The translations under genes were made by a program, and so were the position numbers. From Methylomonas subterranea (GTDB taxonomy: Bacteria > Pseudomonadota > Gammaproteobacteria > Methylococcales > Methylomonadaceae): DNA of 64,000 nt. Numbering within the stretch: the stretch's first letter is position 1; the number at the start of each line of letters is the position of its first letter. The DNA is taken from positions 1-64,000 of the forward strand of contig NZ_JANIBJ010000006.1 of assembly GCF_024505185.1 (NCBI RefSeq), given 5' to 3'. The notes below the pieces were generated by a model that was not told the origin of the DNA, did not search any database, and saw nothing but the letters and a program-made list of their open reading frames with translations. Below, piece by piece: positions 37,861 to 46,047 of this stretch.

Positions 37861-38787
37861 TTAGCCCTTTGAAACTTTATTAAGTGTGAACACGGCGGCG
37901 TCCGCCTTGTGAACCCAGTGACCGATGCGCAGTAGCAGTAACAGCAGCAGCAAGCCGACCAGCAGGCGTCCGGCGTCTGCGGCATTCGTCAGCCACTGTT
38001 GCAGCGAATCGAGCATTTGCGCGCTGACGGCTTGAGATAGCACATAAGCGGCAACCAGCGTCACCATGATCCCGAAGGCTTTCCGCAATAGAGCGGGTTT
38101 AACGTAGGCCGAGAGCCAGGCTCCAATCGCGCTGCCGAAAATGGCGCCGGCGCCGACCAGCCCGGTCAATTCCCAATCCAGCGCCACGTATTGGCTGTAA
38201 CCGCTTAGACCCGCCACGGCGTTCATGGCAATGATCAACAACGAGGTGCCGACCGCGCCCTGCATCGGCAGGCCGACCAGCAGGGTCAATGCCGGCACGA
38301 TCAAAAAACCGCCGCCCACTCCGACCATGCCGGTCAAGCCGCCGACGAAAAAACCGTCGAACAGTACGCGGAAAAACGGCACCCGCAGCGGACATACCGA
38401 TGTGGGGTTGACGGCTAAGTCGGTTGGGGTTTCGTCGCGTTTTCCGCGCAGCATCAGCAGACCGGTGGACAGGCTGACCAAGCCGAACAGCGCCATCAAA
38501 ATGTCGTCGGCAAAGTGCGCGGCCAGACGGCCGCCGCCGAATGCGCCGACCATGCCGGCCAGTCCGAAGAACAAGCCGCTTTTCCAGCACACAAAACCGC
38601 GGCGAGCGTGGGAAATCAATGCCATCAAACTGGAGATGCCCACCACCACGAAGGATGTCACGATGGCTTGTTTCGGCTCTATGTGCAGTACATAGACCAG
38701 CATGGGCACGGTCAGGATCGAGCCGCCGCCGCCGAGCAGGCCCAGCAGCAAGCCGATGACGATAGCCAGGCCGAGGGTTAAAAACAT
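37861..38787 (-). CDS. TauE/SafE-family sulfite or sulfonate exporter
   Basis: The 308-residue protein has about eight hydrophobic segments and the family's GLLGGGGSILTVPMLVY near the N-terminus. A repeat of that motif, GLTGMVGVGGGFLIVPAL, occurs near residue 157. Members export sulfite or related organosulfur anions. It lies 14 bases after the persulfide dioxygenase gene, whose product is sulfite, so removal of sulfite from the cell is the simplest reading. The substrate has not been tested. Confidence 0.85.
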   Translation of the reverse strand: MFLTLGLAIVIGLLLGLLGGGGSILTVPMLVYVLHIEPKQAIVTSFVVVGISSLMALISHARRGFVCWKSGLFFGLAGMVGAFGGGRLAAHFADDILMALFGLVSLSTGLLMLRGKRDETPTDLAVNPTSVCPLRVPFFRVLFDGFFVGGLTGMVGVGGGFLIVPALTLLVGLPMQGAVGTSLLIIAMNAVAGLSGYSQYVALDWELTGLVGAGAIFGSAIGAWLSAYVKPALLRKAFGIMVTLVAAYVLSQAVSAQMLDSLQQWLTNAADAGRLLVGLLLLLLLLRIGHWVHKADAAVFTLNKVSKG

Positions 38788-38801
38788 TCGCCTAAGCTCG
38801 C

Positions 38802-39500
38802 CTATTCCGCGGCCAAGCCGCAGGATTGGTTGGCGGGCAGGGCTTGGTCGATAAATTTCGGGTAGGCCAGTTTGAGGTCTTGCATGGTGGCAATAAATTC
38901 GTCACGCGATTTACCTCCGCCCAGGCGGGCATTTTTGACCATCTCCTGCTTGATGGTCGAGACCGTGTTGCCTTGATAATCGTGGCCTGGGTACACCAGG
39001 GTATCCGGCGGCAGGATGAACAATTTGCCGGTGATGCTATCGTACAGTTGGCCGGCGTCGCCCTGTTGGAAGTCGGTGCGGCCGCTGCCGCCGATCAACA
39101 AGGCATCGCCGGTAAACACCCGGTCGGCCATCGCATAACTGACGCAGCCGGCGGTATGGCCGGGAGTATGCAGCACTGCAAACTCCAGCTCGCCGACCTG
39201 CAACAGCACGCCGTCGGTGACCAGTAAATCGGCGCACATCGCGCCGGCATCGCGATGCACGATACTTTTACTCCCTAATGTATTGCGAAGTAAACCGGCT
39301 CCGGTAATATGATCGGCGTGAACGTGAGTCTCCAGGGTGTAGATCAGTTTCAAGTTCAGGGCTTGCAGCAGTTGAATATAGCCGTCGACTTCCGAGGCCA
39401 CCGGATCGATCAATACCGCGCGGCGGCTGCGTTCGCAGCCCAATAAATAGCTGTAGGTCGAGGTTTCGGGTTCGAACAATTGGCGAAAGATCATGGTCAT
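38802..39500 (-). CDS. Persulfide dioxygenase (ETHE1/Blh type metallo-beta-lactamase fold)
   Basis: The 232-residue enzyme oxidises glutathione persulfide to sulfite. It has the single-iron ligands of ETHE1: THVHADH (histidines 59 and 61, aspartate 63), HTPGHTAG (histidine 115), GDALLIGGSGRTDF (aspartate 132) and PGHDY (histidine 173). Glyoxalase II uses two metals; the GRTDFQQGD segment is the persulfide-dioxygenase variant. Two in-frame ATGs stand at the start. ATG 39494 is the better spaced one behind GGAG (39501-39506). It is first in the minus-strand block and has a sigma-54 promoter. Confidence 0.9.
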   Translation of the reverse strand: MTMIFRQLFEPETSTYSYLLGCERSRRAVLIDPVASEVDGYIQLLQALNLKLIYTLETHVHADHITGAGLLRNTLGSKSIVHRDAGAMCADLLVTDGVLLQVGELEFAVLHTPGHTAGCVSYAMADRVFTGDALLIGGSGRTDFQQGDAGQLYDSITGKLFILPPDTLVYPGHDYQGNTVSTIKQEMVKNARLGGGKSRDEFIATMQDLKLAYPKFIDQALPANQSCGLAAE

Positions 39501-39541
39501 ACTCCATCAAGAACTAAATCAGTATAGTCTGATAAAGTTAT

Positions 39542-39557
39542 ATCAAGTATCGTGCCA
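39542..39557 (-). promoter_or_regulatory. Sigma-54 (RpoN) promoter for the persulfide dioxygenase operon
   Basis: On the minus strand TGGCACGATACTTGAT matches the -24/-12 consensus TGGCAC-N5-TTGC with correct GG-N10 spacing. Only the -12 C is changed to A. Transcription would start near 39530, about 30 bases before the dioxygenase start codon. The adjacent divergent gene encodes a sigma-54 activator. Confidence 0.8.
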
Positions 39558-39611
39558 AGACTCTCCAGCGCTGCCGCCGCTGGATTTCAAGCCCTGCAGG
39601 CCGGCTTGTTG

Positions 39612-39668
39612 TGTTTCATGTTGAAACATTGAAACACTTGTGCCATAGTGTGAAACATATTTGAAACA
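39612..39668. promoter_or_regulatory. TGAAACA repeat cluster, likely activator binding site
   Basis: TGTTTCA-TGT-TGAAACA (39612-39628) is a perfect inverted repeat with a 3-base spacer. TGAAACA recurs at 39630-39636, 39651-39657 and 39662-39668. The cluster lies 55-126 bases upstream of the sigma-54 promoter and ends 13 bases before the regulator's start codon, so it is well placed for activation of the operon and self-repression of the regulator. Confidence 0.7.
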
Positions 39669-39680
39669 AATCCCCCCGCC

Positions 39681-41072
39681 ATGAGCCAATCTTCCCCCTT
39701 TTTTAACCGCTGGTTGAGCAGGATAGGTCCCGATCAGGTCTTGACCATACTCACCGATCTGCTGGATGCCGGCGCCGTGTTTGCGGTGGATGCCGGTGGT
39801 AAAGTGTTGTTCTGGAGTAAAGGGGCGGAAAAACTGTTCGGCCTGACGGCGGAAGCCGTTCTGGGTAAACCCTGCGCGGAAACGCTGGGTTGCGAGGAAG
39901 GTCAAGACCCTTGCGGTCTGGCCGAGCTGGGTTCGATCAAGGCGCAAATAGTCAATCCCAAGCGCGCCAACGGCGAGCGCGTCACCTGCTACCGTACCGC
40001 CCGCGCCTTCTTCGACGCCAATGGAGAATTCGCCGGCGCGCTGGAGTTTCTGCGGCCGCAAGCGGCAAGCGAAACGGCGCTCGGCATACGGGAAAACAGC
40101 GAAAGTTTTCACGGTATTTTGACCCGCGACCCCATCATGCTGGAGGCGATCAAAATCATCCGCAATGTCGCGGAAACCGAAGCCACCGTATTGATACGCG
40201 GTGAATCGGGTACCGGAAAGGAACTGGTGGCCAGGGCCTTACACCAGGAAAGCCCGCGTCATCAGCGGCCTTTTCTGGCAATCAACTGCGCCGCGCTGTC
40301 TCCAAGCCTGTTGGAAAGCGAACTGTTCGGCCACGTCAAGGGGGCATTTACCGGGGCGCTGCGGCAGCATGACGGCTTGTTTCAGCGCGCGCATGGCGGC
40401 ACGCTGTTTCTGGACGAAGTCGCGGAATTGCCCTTGGAATTGCAAGCCAAACTGCTGAGGGTTTTGCAGGAACAAAGCTTTACCCCGGTGGGCGGCGACG
40501 CAATCCTCAACGTCGACGTCAGAATTATCGCCGCCACCCATCGTTCGTTGCGCGAAGAAACCAAAGCGGGACGTTTTCGGGAAGACTTGATGTATCGGTT
40601 ACGGGTGGTGCCGGTGTTTCTGCCGCCGCTGAGGGAAAGGCGGTTGGATGTAAACCTGCTGCTCTGGCATAGCATCGGCCTGCACAACCTTCACGGCAGG
40701 CGGCATGTCGACAGTATCGCCCCGGATGCCATGCGGCGTTTGCTCGATTACAGTTGGCCCGGCAATGTCAGGGAACTGATCAACGTTGTCGAATACGCCT
40801 TTGCGGTGGGGCGCGGCAACGAATTGAGTCTGGATGATTTGCCGCCGGAATTTCGCGAAGTAAAGCCGGCCGCCATTCCCGAAACCCAAGCGGCGGCCGG
40901 ACATAAAACCTTTCGCGGCGAGGCGGACTTGATCCGCGAAGCCTTGCAAATCACGGGCGGCAATCTGGAGGCCGCCGCTAGTTATGCCGGCATGAGCCGA
41001 GCTACATTCTGGAGAAAGCGAAAAAAATATAACATCGATCCGGTTGCGGATTTTTCCGGCGCTGACGGATAG
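39681..41072 (+). CDS. Sigma-54-dependent activator, FisR-like, with cysteine-bearing PAS domain
   Basis: The 463-residue protein has an N-terminal PAS domain (about residues 22-130), a AAA+ sigma-54 activator module (about 145-385) and a Fis-type helix-turn-helix (about 425-450, [19 protein letters not shown]). The module keeps Walker A GESGTGKE, the sigma-54-contact loop GAFTGA and GTLFLDE. Cysteines 65, 71, 78 and 103 lie in the PAS region; three cysteines in the sensor of Cupriavidus FisR form a polysulfide switch. It diverges from the persulfide dioxygenase gene, the known FisR-pdo-sqr layout. Sulfide sensing is inference. Confidence 0.85.
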   Translation: MSQSSPFFNRWLSRIGPDQVLTILTDLLDAGAVFAVDAGGKVLFWSKGAEKLFGLTAEAVLGKPCAETLGCEEGQDPCGLAELGSIKAQIVNPKRANGERVTCYRTARAFFDANGEFAGALEFLRPQAASETALGIRENSESFHGILTRDPIMLEAIKIIRNVAETEATVLIRGESGTGKELVARALHQESPRHQRPFLAINCAALSPSLLESELFGHVKGAFTGALRQHDGLFQRAHGGTLFLDEVAELPLELQAKLLRVLQEQSFTPVGGDAILNVDVRIIAATHRSLREETKAGRFREDLMYRLRVVPVFLPPLRERRLDVNLLLWHSIGLHNLHGRRHVDSIAPDAMRRLLDYSWPGNVRELINVVEYAFAVGRGNELSLDDLPPEFREVKPAAIPETQAAAGHKTFRGEADLIREALQITGGNLEAAASYAGMSRATFWRKRKKYNIDPVADFSGADG

Positions 41073-41184
41073 GCCGAGGTTGACAGCGCCGTCCAACTGG
41101 AATATTAGTTATTAATAATATGTGTTGTCGGGATCAATGGAATCCCGCCGGCGAAATTTGAATCCTTGGCCTGGGCTGAAATTT

Positions 41185-43056
41185 ATGAAAACCTCTCGTT
41201 TGATCGGCCTGCTGGCTTTGGTAACCGCTTTAGTCTGCCGGGCCGAAATCCCCTTGGCGCCGGGTCATGCCGTCTTGCCGTATCAATTGGCCGCGCCCGC
41301 CAGCTATTCGCTGCCTGTGGTCGGAGCCGCCGGCGACGGCGAGATTTTGACCGGCGACAACCAGCCCAAGCGTCTGCATGAGCTGATGGGCGACAAACTG
41401 GTGTTGTTGAGTTTTATTTACGCCACGTGCAGCGATGTAAACGGTTGCCCGCTGGCGACCCAGGTACTGCATAAAATCAGCCGGCAATTGCAAAAACAGC
41501 CGGAATTGGCGGCCAAGCTGCGCCTGTTGACCCTGAGTTTCAATCCGGCCCACGATACGCCGGACATGATGCGCCAGTACGGTTCCGGCTTTAAAACCGG
41601 CGAATTCGATTGGCGGTTTTTGACTACCCGCGACGAACAAACCCTGCAACCCATACTGGACGCCTATCAGCAAAACGTGCAAAAAATTTATGACGAACAA
41701 GGCCAATTTACCGGTACTTTTTCGCATTTGCTGCGGGTTTATCTGATCGATACCGACAAAAATATTCGCAATATCTACAACGTGGACTTTCTGCATGCCG
41801 ACACGGTCATTAACGACGTGAAAACGCTGTTGGCGGCACCTAATGAGTCGGCGGCCGCGCGGCCGGCAGTCGCGGAAAATCTATATCAAGCCGGTGATAA
41901 CAAACAGAACTATCAGCGGGCCGATTACCACACCCGCTCGCTGGCGCTGGAGCATAGGCGAGGCCAGCCGGCCAAACTGATCGAGTTTGTAAAAAAACCG
42001 CCGCTGGGGCTGCCGAAACTGCCGGAGCCGCCGGATAACCCCGTTACCGCCGCCAAAATCGATTTGGGCCGTAAATTGTTTTACGACCGCCGGTTGTCGT
42101 TCAACAATACCTTTTCCTGCGCGATTTGCCATATTCCCGAGCAGGGTTTCAGCAGCAACGAAATGGCGACCGCCGTCGGCGTGGAAGGCCGTAGCGTGCG
42201 GCGTAACAGTCCGTCGCTATACAACGTCGCTTATGCGCAACTGCTGTTTCACGACGGCCGGGAAAACAGCCTGGAGCAACAGGCGTGGGGGCCGCTGCTG
42301 GCGCATAACGAAATGGGCAATCCGTCCATCGGCCATGTGGTGGATAAAATCAAGGCCGGCGCGGACTACCGGGGCCTGTTCGAAAAGGCCTTTGGAAAAG
42401 GCCCTGGCATGGAAACCATCGGTCAGGCCCTGGCCAGTTACCAACGGGCGTTAAATTCCGCCGATTCGCCGTTCGACCGCTGGTATTTCGGTAAACAAAG
42501 CCAAGCCCTGAGCGATGCCGCCCGGCGCGGATTCGAGCTGTTTACCGGCAAGGCCGCCTGCGGCGGTTGCCATGGCATAGGCGAAAAGTCCGCCTTGTTT
42601 ACCGACCAAAAACGCCATAACACCGGCATCGGCTATGCCGAATCCATGCTAAGAGTGCCGGACAAGCAGCGGGTGCAAGTGGCGCCGGGCGTGTTTGTCG
42701 ATGTGGACGCTAAAAGCTTGCAAGGCGTCGCCGAAGCCAGAGCCAACGACCTGGGTTATTACGAAATCAGCCAAAATCCGGCCGACCGCTGGGCATACAA
42801 AACGCCGTCGCTGCGTAACGTGGCGCTCAGCGCGCCCTACATGCACAACGGCAGCCTTTCCAGTCTGAAGGATGTGGTGGAGTTTTATAACCGGGGCGGT
42901 ATCGCCAACGAAAATCTGTCGCCGCTGATCAAGCCCCTGGGGCTTTCGGACGCGGAAATCGACGATCTGGTGGCATTTTTACAGGCGCTGACCGGCGGTA
43001 ATGTCGAAGCTTTGGTTTCCGATGCCTTCGCCGCGCCGGTGGGAGATAGCCGATAA
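41185..43056 (+). CDS. SCO1/SenC domain fused to MauG-like diheme cytochrome c peroxidase
   Basis: I start it at ATG 41185, giving a signal peptide (MKTSRLIGLLALVTALVCRA); the open frame upstream adds basic sequence without homology. Residues about 30-220 form a SCO-like thioredoxin fold with cysteines 82 and 88 (TCSDVNGC, five residues apart instead of the canonical three) and histidine 181. Residues about 285-610 are a MauG/CcpA domain with haem motifs CAICH (312-316) and CGGCH (459-463). The protein should be periplasmic. Copper or redox transfer to haem is inference; SCO is normally an oxidase copper chaperone. Confidence 0.85.
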   Translation: MKTSRLIGLLALVTALVCRAEIPLAPGHAVLPYQLAAPASYSLPVVGAAGDGEILTGDNQPKRLHELMGDKLVLLSFIYATCSDVNGCPLATQVLHKISRQLQKQPELAAKLRLLTLSFNPAHDTPDMMRQYGSGFKTGEFDWRFLTTRDEQTLQPILDAYQQNVQKIYDEQGQFTGTFSHLLRVYLIDTDKNIRNIYNVDFLHADTVINDVKTLLAAPNESAAARPAVAENLYQAGDNKQNYQRADYHTRSLALEHRRGQPAKLIEFVKKPPLGLPKLPEPPDNPVTAAKIDLGRKLFYDRRLSFNNTFSCAICHIPEQGFSSNEMATAVGVEGRSVRRNSPSLYNVAYAQLLFHDGRENSLEQQAWGPLLAHNEMGNPSIGHVVDKIKAGADYRGLFEKAFGKGPGMETIGQALASYQRALNSADSPFDRWYFGKQSQALSDAARRGFELFTGKAACGGCHGIGEKSALFTDQKRHNTGIGYAESMLRVPDKQRVQVAPGVFVDVDAKSLQGVAEARANDLGYYEISQNPADRWAYKTPSLRNVALSAPYMHNGSLSSLKDVVEFYNRGGIANENLSPLIKPLGLSDAEIDDLVAFLQALTGGNVEALVSDAFAAPVGDSR

Positions 43057-43156
43057 ATGGTGCCGGAGGTAAGCTACTTGCGGGTGGCATTCGAACCGAG
43101 AGGGAAAACAATGACACGTTTTGCGAAACCGGCGAAAGGCGGGCAGAGCCGAAGGA

Positions 43157-43630
43157 TTACAAATAAGTCCAATCGCTGAAGCAGGCGGCCTGTCCCAGAT
43201 ACCGACCCAGCCGGTCATGCACATTCCAGATCGCCACATTATCTATCCTGAAGCGCCGGCCGGTTTTGGAAACGCGGATGCCCGTGTAATTATCCACAAA
43301 ACCCTTATCCGTGACCGCCGCCATCAGGCGTTCGCGGGCTTGTTGATTTTCTGGCTCTACCGACAATCTGGACGGCATGCCGATCAATTCGTCCCAGCTT
43401 AATTCGAATAATTCCAGAGCCTTTAGATTGGCGTAGTTAAACAAGGGGTCCGGGTCGGTGTTGTGCGACAGCAGGGCGAACTCCGCCTCAAATACCCGCT
43501 GTCCCAGGCAGTCCTCGCCGATGTCGTGCAAAAATGAGCGCTGCAACAGCTGTCGATAACTATCGATCAGTAAAGCCACATGGTCTCGGTAAAAATGATT
43601 GCCCTGAGCGGGCGCCGGTATTTTTTGCAT
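43157..43630 (-). CDS. MEKHLA-domain (PAS-like) protein
   Basis: The 157-residue protein matches the MEKHLA family, a PAS-like fold. It shows 'LIDSYRQLLQRSF' near the N-terminus, 'FALLSHNTDPDPLFNYANLKALELFE' in the middle and 'NYTGIRVSKTGRRFRIDNVAIWNVHDR' near the end. Such proteins are usually small stand-alone proteins of unknown ligand. It faces the peroxidase fusion gene across 100 bases. I see no operon partner. Confidence 0.8.
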   Translation of the reverse strand: MQKIPAPAQGNHFYRDHVALLIDSYRQLLQRSFLHDIGEDCLGQRVFEAEFALLSHNTDPDPLFNYANLKALELFELSWDELIGMPSRLSVEPENQQARERLMAAVTDKGFVDNYTGIRVSKTGRRFRIDNVAIWNVHDRLGRYLGQAACFSDWTYL

Positions 43631-43831
43631 GGTTTAGCCGGCATCCTTGAAGTTGATCGTCATCGTAACCATTATTGACTGGAAAGGTGGCGCAAATATT
43701 ACCATCAGATTAAAAAATCCATTTTAACCTTATAGCGGGCTACACTTTGCCCGGCAAACCGGACAGCCAGCGCGGTTGTAGCCGGTTGTTTTTCGATTTA
43801 ATCAGGCGGGTTTCTCGACAAGGCAGGCACG

Positions 43832-44269
43832 ATGATCCTAATTTTGAAACGAATCAGCGAATCCACGCTGGTTCCCGATATTGAATCCTTTATCAGCCCC
43901 GCGCTTAAAGGGGGTTTGTTTAGCAAACCGGGTAATCTGGTAAAAATCAGCATCCAGATGTTAACGGCCGCCAATTCGGATAAAGCGGAATTCAACGCCT
44001 TGGTGAGGGTGGAGCCGGATGCGGCGGCCATGCGCATCATCAAGCAGCTCAACCGGAAACCGTTGAACGGTAAACCCATCAATATTGCGGAATATTCCTT
44101 AAGACTGCGCAACAACGACCGGCGCGGCAACAGCTCGCGGCTGGCAAACGACAGGCGGCGCCAGGATCGCAGGCGCTCGGAGTTGCAATTGATGGATGTC
44201 ACCGCGCAAAGGATAACAGACGTCATGCCAAGAGCGGTCAAGGGCTGGGAAACCGACATCACGCTTTAG
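43832..44269 (+). CDS. Small RRM-like protein with basic C-terminus
   Basis: The 145-residue protein shows a beta-alpha-beta-beta-alpha-beta pattern: MILILKRI, then DIESFISPALKGG, VKISIQML, FNALVRVEP, AAMRIIKQLNRKPLNGKPIN and IAEYSL. This mirrors an RNA-recognition motif, but the aromatic residues of RNP1 and RNP2 are missing. A strongly basic segment (RLRNNDRRGN, RRRQDRRRS) follows. I recall similar proteins annotated only as RNA-binding in methylotrophs. RNA binding is plausible but not shown. It is isolated, with a 200-base gene-free stretch before it. Confidence 0.6.
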   Translation: MILILKRISESTLVPDIESFISPALKGGLFSKPGNLVKISIQMLTAANSDKAEFNALVRVEPDAAAMRIIKQLNRKPLNGKPINIAEYSLRLRNNDRRGNSSRLANDRRRQDRRRSELQLMDVTAQRITDVMPRAVKGWETDITL

Positions 44270-44290
44270 GATTCCGCCCACAATAACTTA
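44269..44290. repeat. Dispersed repeat copy
   Basis: GGATTCCGCCCACAATAACTTA is the reverse complement of the segment at 11651-11673, differing by a two-base length change, and is followed by CCGGGCTAGGGCGAGGG. It begins on the last base of the RRM-like gene's stop codon and fills part of the 104 bases before fumA. Confidence 0.55.
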
Positions 44291-44373
44291 CGCATACCGC
44301 TCTCCGGGCTAGGGCGAGGGATATAAATATGGGATTCATTTGGGCTGGAATCCTTGGCCGGCAAGCGGCCGGC

Positions 44374-45894
44374 TTACACTACCGTCACCGGAATTTTGCC
44401 TATCCGGGATTGCCAATATTTCGGCGCCGTGTCGTGTATGGACTCGCCGCGGCTATCCACCGCTACCGTCACCGGCATATCTTCCACCACAAATTCATGA
44501 ATTGCTTCCATACCCAACTCGGGAAAGGCCACCACGCGGGACTTGCGGATGGCTTTCGACACCAGATAGGCCGCGCCGCCGACCGCGATCAAATAGACCG
44601 ACCGATGTTTTTCGATGGCCCGCAGCGCCGCCGGGCCGCGCTCGGCCTTGCCTATCATGCCCAGCAGACCGGTCTGCGCCAATACGGTATCGGTAAAGCC
44701 ATCCATGCGGGTGGCGGTGGTGGGGCCGGCCGGACCGACCACTTCGTCGCGCACCGGATCGACCGGGCCGACGTAATAAATGAACTTATCCTTGAAATCG
44801 ACGCCTTCCGGCAGCGGTTCGCCCTTGTGCAGCAGATCGACGATGCGTTTGTGGGCGGCATCGCGGCCTGTCAGCAGCGTGCCGCTTAACAGCAAGGTTT
44901 CGCCGGGCCTCCAGTCGGCGATGTCCTGTTTTGTGAGAGTGTCTATATCGACCCGGCGGGCGTTGCCGGCCGCTTGGGTGATGACCGGCCAATCCGTCAG
45001 TTTTGGCGGCGTCAACAGCGCCGGGCCGGAGCCGTCCAAGACAAAATGGGCGTGGCGGGTGGCTGCGCAGTTGGGGATCATCGCCACCGGTTTGTTGGCG
45101 GCGTGGGTCGGATAATCGAGGATTTTCACATCCAGTACCGTGGTCAGGCCGCCCAGACCTTGCGCGCCCAGGCCCAGCGCGTTGACCTTGTCGTAGAGTT
45201 CCAGCCGCAACTCTTCCAAGGCATTGACCGGTCCACGGGCAAGCAAATCCTGAATATCAATCGAACTCATGCAGGCCTGCTTGGCCAGTATCATGGCTTT
45301 TTCGGCGGTGCCGCCGATGCCGATACCCAAAATCCCCGGCGGACACCAGCCGGCGCCCATGGTCGGCACGGTTTTCATCACCCAGTCGACGATGCTGTCG
45401 GAAGGATTCAGCATAATGAATTTGGCCTTGGCTTCCGAACCGCCGCCCTTGGCGGCCAGTTCCACCTCGACTTTGTCGCCGGCCACCAAATCCATGTGGA
45501 TCACCGCCGGGGTATTGTCTTTGGTGTTGATGCGCTTACCGGCGGGATCCGCCAGGATGGAGGCCCGCAATACGTTATCCGGTTGCAAATAGGCTCGGCG
45601 CACGCCTTGGTTGACCATCTCGCCAACGTCCAGTTTGGCGTCCCAGCGCACGTCCATGCCGATCTTCAAAAACACCGTCACGATGCCGGTATCCTGGCAA
45701 ATCGGCCGCCGGCCCTCCGCGCACATCCGCGAATTGATCAAAATCTGCGCCATCGCATCCTTGGCCGCCGGGCTTTGTTCCTTTTGATACGCCGAATATA
45801 GTGCCTGGATAAAGTCCTTGGGATGGTAATAGGAAATGTATTGCAAGGCATCGGCGATGCTTTGAATGAAGTCGTCTTGGCGGATGGTGGTCAT
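44374..45894 (-). CDS. fumA: Class I fumarate hydratase (iron-sulfur type)
   Basis: I use ATG 45894 (MTTIRQDDF) rather than the upstream ATG at 45918. The 506-residue enzyme reversibly hydrates fumarate to malate with a 4Fe-4S cluster. Cluster cysteines are in RRPICQDTG (about 66), GWCPPGILGIG (about 183) and PNCAATRH (about 275). C-terminal fumarase domain signatures such as AGPTTATRMDGF are present. Class I fumarases are oxygen- and superoxide-sensitive, so this cell may also need a class II enzyme elsewhere. No partner gene is linked. Confidence 0.92.
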   Translation of the reverse strand: MTTIRQDDFIQSIADALQYISYYHPKDFIQALYSAYQKEQSPAAKDAMAQILINSRMCAEGRRPICQDTGIVTVFLKIGMDVRWDAKLDVGEMVNQGVRRAYLQPDNVLRASILADPAGKRINTKDNTPAVIHMDLVAGDKVEVELAAKGGGSEAKAKFIMLNPSDSIVDWVMKTVPTMGAGWCPPGILGIGIGGTAEKAMILAKQACMSSIDIQDLLARGPVNALEELRLELYDKVNALGLGAQGLGGLTTVLDVKILDYPTHAANKPVAMIPNCAATRHAHFVLDGSGPALLTPPKLTDWPVITQAAGNARRVDIDTLTKQDIADWRPGETLLLSGTLLTGRDAAHKRIVDLLHKGEPLPEGVDFKDKFIYYVGPVDPVRDEVVGPAGPTTATRMDGFTDTVLAQTGLLGMIGKAERGPAALRAIEKHRSVYLIAVGGAAYLVSKAIRKSRVVAFPELGMEAIHEFVVEDMPVTVAVDSRGESIHDTAPKYWQSRIGKIPVTVV

Positions 45895-46047
45895 GGCTCG
45901 TTCCGATGGGATTGACATAAGGCGGGGAATTTATCACGCCAGCCCCCGCCAGTACCAATACTAAGACGAAACCGGGTTAAGGGATAAAATCCGCCGGAAT
46001 AAGGTTGGCAAGCCGGATAAACGCCGTCAAGGCGCTAAGATCAGCGC

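Noticed and set aside
44374-45918. Possible class II fumarase or split alpha/beta class I enzyme
   Set aside because: The single chain carries both the cluster cysteines and the C-terminal domain; it is the fused class I type.
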